Source of the DNA: Lentzea terrae
Lineage (GTDB): Bacteria > Actinomycetota > Actinomycetes > Mycobacteriales > Pseudonocardiaceae
DNA: 64,000 nt
Reading direction: 5' to 3'
NCBI RefSeq assembly: GCF_003265345.1
Contig: NZ_QFWW01000010.1
Span: 40,773 to 104,772, forward strand
The notes under the pieces were generated by a model. The model was not told the DNA's origin, did no database searches, and was given only the letters and a program-made list of their open reading frames with translations. Made by a program: the position numbers and the translations under genes. This document shows, one piece after another, positions 61,396 through 64,000 of this stretch (the stretch's first letter is position 1; every line of letters begins with the position of its first letter).

Positions 61396-62076
61396 GTGGA
61401 GTTCGAGAGCAAGCCGAAGTTCGTCGCGTTCGACATGAACGGGACGCTGATCCACTTCCGCATCAACGACGTGATCCGCCAGGTCCTGGGCGACCGGCTC
61501 CCGGCCGAGATCGCCGAGAAGTTCCGGCTGACGGGCAACGAGTTCCGGTACGACGAGACCCTGGGCGACTACAAGCCGTTTCACCAGATCATCGCCAACT
61601 CGCTGGAGCGCACCCTGCGCCACTTCGGCCTGGAGTACCGCGCCGGTGACGCTGAGGCGGTGTACGAACAGATCCCCACGTTCACGCCCTACCCCGGTGT
61701 CACCGAGGCCCTGAACCGCCTGGCCGAGGAGATTCCGCTGGTCATCGTGACGAACACCGACGACGTCCACGCGCCGAGCCTCGTGGAGAACCTCAAGGCC
61801 CCGTTCGAGGTCGTCATCACCGCCGAGCAGATGGGCTGCTACAAGCCGCGGCTGCACGCGTGGGAGTACACGCTGGACAAGCTCGGCGCGACGCCCGACG
61901 AGATCGCGTGGGTCTCGGCGAGCCCGAAGTACGACCTCCGCTCCGCGACGGTCATGGGCTTCGACAAGAAGGTGTACATGGACCGCGGCTTCGAGCCGGA
62001 TCACCCGTGGCTCGGCTGCAGGCGGATCACCGACATCGCCGACCTGCCCGTCCTCTTCGGCCTGCCCCGCCCTTGA
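61396..62076 (+). CDS. HAD-superfamily hydrolase (haloacid dehalogenase type II-like)
   Basis: 226-residue cytoplasmic hydrolase. Motif I is FVAFDMNGTL, where the first Asp is the nucleophile and the second acidic residue is replaced by Asn, as in haloacid-dehalogenase-type members. Motif II is VIVTNTDD, the motif III Lys is in GCYKPRLHAWEY, and motif IV is WVSASPKYDLRSA, with Ser-x-x-x-Asp. The GTG at 61396 has GAGGAGG upstream. It lies directly behind a strong promoter and 36 bp before an FAD oxidoreductase gene. A phosphatase or dehalogenase acting in catabolism of an amine or amino-acid derivative is inferred from the neighbours; the substrate is unknown. Confidence 0.87.
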   Translation: MEFESKPKFVAFDMNGTLIHFRINDVIRQVLGDRLPAEIAEKFRLTGNEFRYDETLGDYKPFHQIIANSLERTLRHFGLEYRAGDAEAVYEQIPTFTPYPGVTEALNRLAEEIPLVIVTNTDDVHAPSLVENLKAPFEVVITAEQMGCYKPRLHAWEYTLDKLGATPDEIAWVSASPKYDLRSATVMGFDKKVYMDRGFEPDHPWLGCRRITDIADLPVLFGLPRP

Positions 62077-62112
62077 TGCGTTGACGACTGATCGCGAGGC
62101 AGGAGAGCACCG

Positions 62113-63387
62113 ATGAAGTTCACCCCGTACTGGCTCGACACCGCCCCGAAGGGCCCTGACCGGTCGCGCACCGACATCGGCGGCCACGTCGACGTCGCGA
62201 TCGTCGGAGCGGGTCTCACCGGTCTGTCAACGGCTTTGCACCTGGCCCGCAAGGGCGTCAACGCGCACGTCTTCGAGAAGGAGACGGTGGGTTGGGGCGC
62301 GTCTGGCCGCAACGGCGGTATGGCCACGACTGGACTGTCGATCGGCTTCCGCGACGCGGTCGGCCGCTATGGGCTCGACACCGCGAAGGCGTACCTCCTG
62401 GCCTACCACGACGCGGTCGACACGGTGGAGAAGCTCGTCGGCGACGAGGGCATCGACTGCGACTTCGCCCGCACCGGCAAGCTGAACCTCGCGTCCAAGC
62501 CCGCTCACCTCGACGGCATGCGCGAGACGACCGAGATGCTGGCCGGGCTCGGCTTCGACCACCGCCTGGTGAGCAGGAACGAGCTCCGTGCGGAGATCGG
62601 CTCCGACCGGTTCCACGGTGCGGTGACCGACACCAAGAGCTCGGGGCTGCACGTCGGCAAGTTCACGAAGGGACTCGCCGAGGCGGCCGTGCGGGCAGGC
62701 GCCACGATCCACGAGAAGGCGCCGGTCGAGCAGTTCCGGCGGCTGGGCGGCACCAAACACGAGCTGGTCACCGCGCGCGGCACCGTCCGGGCCGACCAGG
62801 TCCTCGTCGCGACCAGCGGCTACACCGGCCGGCCGTTCCGCTGGCAGCAGGTCAGGATCGCGCCCGTCGGCAGCTTCATCATCGTGACCGAGCCGCTGGG
62901 CGAGGACGTCTGCGACGAGCTGCTGCCGACCAGGCGGATGGCGTCGACGTCGAAGAACCTGTTGAACTACTTCAGGATCACCCCGGACCACCGGTTGCTG
63001 TTCGGCGGTCGCGCCCGGTTCACCATGTCCAACCCGCAGTCGGACGAGAAGTGCGGGCGCATCCTGCAAAAGTCGATGGTCGAGGTCTTCCCGCAGCTCG
63101 CGAACGCGCGAGTGGACTACTGCTGGGGCGGCCTGGTCGACATGAGCATGGACCGCATGGTGCACGCCGGTGAGCGCGACGGGTTGTTCTACTCGCTGGG
63201 CTACTCCGGTCACGGCGTCCAGATGGCCACCCACATGGGTCAGCAGATGGCCGAGCACCTGACCGGGACGATGAGCGCGAACCCTTGGCGCGACTTGAAG
63301 TTCACCCGCATCCCCGGGCACTTCGGACCGCCCTGGTTCCTGCCTTTCGCAGGCGCCTACTACAAGTTCAAGGACCTCATGAAGTAA
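62113..63387 (+). CDS. FAD-dependent amine/amino-acid oxidoreductase (DAO family, PuuB-like)
   Basis: 424-residue flavoenzyme of the D-amino-acid-oxidase superfamily. The FAD motif is VAIVGAGLTGLSTALHLARKG followed by EKETVGWGASGRNGGM. Other features are VLVATSGYTGRPF, PLLFGG-type RLLFGGRARF, and the C-terminal SLGYSGHGVQMATHMG, which closes over the flavin. The group includes gamma-glutamylputrescine oxidase and other amine oxidases or dehydrogenases. The ATG at 62113 has AGGAG upstream. It is followed 55 bp later by an amino-acid/amine-type ABC binding-protein gene, so uptake and oxidation of the same compound are likely. Confidence 0.9.
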   Translation: MKFTPYWLDTAPKGPDRSRTDIGGHVDVAIVGAGLTGLSTALHLARKGVNAHVFEKETVGWGASGRNGGMATTGLSIGFRDAVGRYGLDTAKAYLLAYHDAVDTVEKLVGDEGIDCDFARTGKLNLASKPAHLDGMRETTEMLAGLGFDHRLVSRNELRAEIGSDRFHGAVTDTKSSGLHVGKFTKGLAEAAVRAGATIHEKAPVEQFRRLGGTKHELVTARGTVRADQVLVATSGYTGRPFRWQQVRIAPVGSFIIVTEPLGEDVCDELLPTRRMASTSKNLLNYFRITPDHRLLFGGRARFTMSNPQSDEKCGRILQKSMVEVFPQLANARVDYCWGGLVDMSMDRMVHAGERDGLFYSLGYSGHGVQMATHMGQQMAEHLTGTMSANPWRDLKFTRIPGHFGPPWFLPFAGAYYKFKDLMK

Positions 63388-63442
63388 GCGGGCCGCCGCC
63401 TCGTCCCGCACCACGTTCCCAGTCTGAAGAAGGACGGCCACC

Positions 63443-64000
63443 ATGCGAGTCACCACACCACTGCGTGCCGCGTTCGCCGCGACGTCCCTGACACTCGCGC
63501 TGGTCGCGTGCGGGTCGGTCGACGCCACTCAGCCCAAGGAGTCCGATCAGGTCGAGCACACCGACGACATCTCGGCGGGCGTGCAGCCGGATCCGGCGGC
63601 GGTGAAGCTGTTGCCCGAAGCGGTGAAGGCCAAGGGCCGGATCTCGGTGGCGATGGACCTGTCGAGTCCACCGACCACGTTCATGGCGACGGACAACAAG
63701 ACGCCGATCGGGTTCAACCCGGACATGGCGCGACTCATCGCGGCCAAGCTCGGGGTGAAGCTGCAGATCGACAACGTCAAGTTCGACACCATCATCCCCG
63801 GCCTGCAGGGCAACAGGTTCGACTTCACCGCGACCACCATGGGCGCCACCGAGGAACGCCTCAAGGTGCTCGACATGATCAACTACTTCCAGAACGGCAC
63901 CGGCGTCGCGGTCCCCAAGGGCAACCCGCAGAAGCTGGCTGTCCACGAACTGTGCGGCCGCCGCGTCGGCGTGCAGTCCGGCACCACGGCGGAGATCAAG
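63443..64000 (+). CDS. ABC transporter substrate-binding lipoprotein, family 3 (amino acid/amine type); 3' end cut by window
   Basis: At least 186 residues of a polar amino-acid-type binding protein. The signal sequence (MRVTTPLRAAFAATSLTLAL) ends with the lipobox LVAC, so it is a lipid-anchored extracellular receptor. The mature part shows KGRISVAMDLSSPPTTFM, IGFNPDMARLIAAKLGV, FDTIIPGLQGNRFDFTATTM and GRRVGVQSGTTAE, characteristic of family 3. The ATG at 63443 has AAGGA upstream. The gene stays open to the right edge; permease and ATPase genes probably follow outside the window. It shares a transcript with the HAD and FAD oxidoreductase genes. Confidence 0.9.
   Translation, partial: MRVTTPLRAAFAATSLTLALVACGSVDATQPKESDQVEHTDDISAGVQPDPAAVKLLPEAVKAKGRISVAMDLSSPPTTFMATDNKTPIGFNPDMARLIAAKLGVKLQIDNVKFDTIIPGLQGNRFDFTATTMGATEERLKVLDMINYFQNGTGVAVPKGNPQKLAVHELCGRRVGVQSGTTAEIK

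Overview
This is 64 kb of GC-rich chromosomal DNA, almost certainly from a filamentous actinomycete. The reasons are the very high GC at third codon positions, frequent GTG starts, many 1-4 nt gene overlaps, family-2 cellulose-binding modules (CBM2), Tat and lipoprotein signals, and a perfect CebR-type operator. A Pseudonocardiales host (Lentzea/Saccharothrix type) would fit, but the sequence alone does not prove a genus. No rRNA, tRNA, CRISPR, insertion sequence, integrase or phage gene was seen. About 43 protein genes are supported; the first and last run off the edges.

The dominant theme is plant cell-wall breakdown. Left part (1-16.2 kb): a GH95 alpha-L-fucosidase (5' end missing), three paralogous secreted CE1-type esterases with exchanged carbohydrate-binding modules, a short GH127-like gene, and a minus-strand crystalline-cellulose operon GH48 -> AA10 LPMO -> small unknown secreted protein -> GH6. 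That operon lies behind one perfect and one near-perfect CebR palindrome. A CBM2 CE2-type esterase follows.

Middle part (16.5-32.1 kb): a NarL/HisKA_3 two-component pair, an unknown multi-pass membrane protein, two coupled secreted phosphoesterases (PHP; EEP plus lectin domain), an AraC regulator, and a five-gene oxidative operon SDR -> self-sufficient P450 (CYP102/BM3 type) -> MFS -> flavin monooxygenase -> aldehyde dehydrogenase. The oxidative operon has a 9-bp inverted repeat just in front of it.

Right-centre (32.2-50.7 kb): a large sugar-uptake and oligosaccharide-dismantling locus that looks like an actinobacterial xyloglucan (or mixed hemicellulose) utilisation locus. One 14-kb minus-strand operon encodes the binding protein, two permeases, a LacI regulator, GH31, GH42, GH36, GH43 and a secreted GH5_4-type endoglucanase, and ends at a strong hairpin. 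GH3 and a CE7 esterase run divergently. There is no ABC ATPase, so a shared MsiK-type ATPase is inferred. A second LacI regulator with nearly the same DNA-recognition helix sits by a GH12 gene, and LacI-type boxes (CGAANCGNTTCG) occur at both places and before one esterase.

Right part (50.7-64 kb): an isolated trpC, GH12, lacI, an unusual secreted protein joining an SNase-like fold to a CBM2, a GH5 with a beta-trefoil, a GntR regulator, a very large GH2 with a ricin-type tail like that of the GH95 protein, then an amine-type module (HAD hydrolase, FAD oxidoreductase, amino-acid-type binding lipoprotein) behind a consensus sigma-70 promoter.

Most unusual items: the SNase-like/CBM2 fusion; the small protein coupled to the LPMO; a four-unit tandem hairpin array with compensatory changes between GH3 and CE7; a duplicated 14-codon upstream ORF before two esterases; and the shortened GH127 homologue lacking expected catalytic segments.
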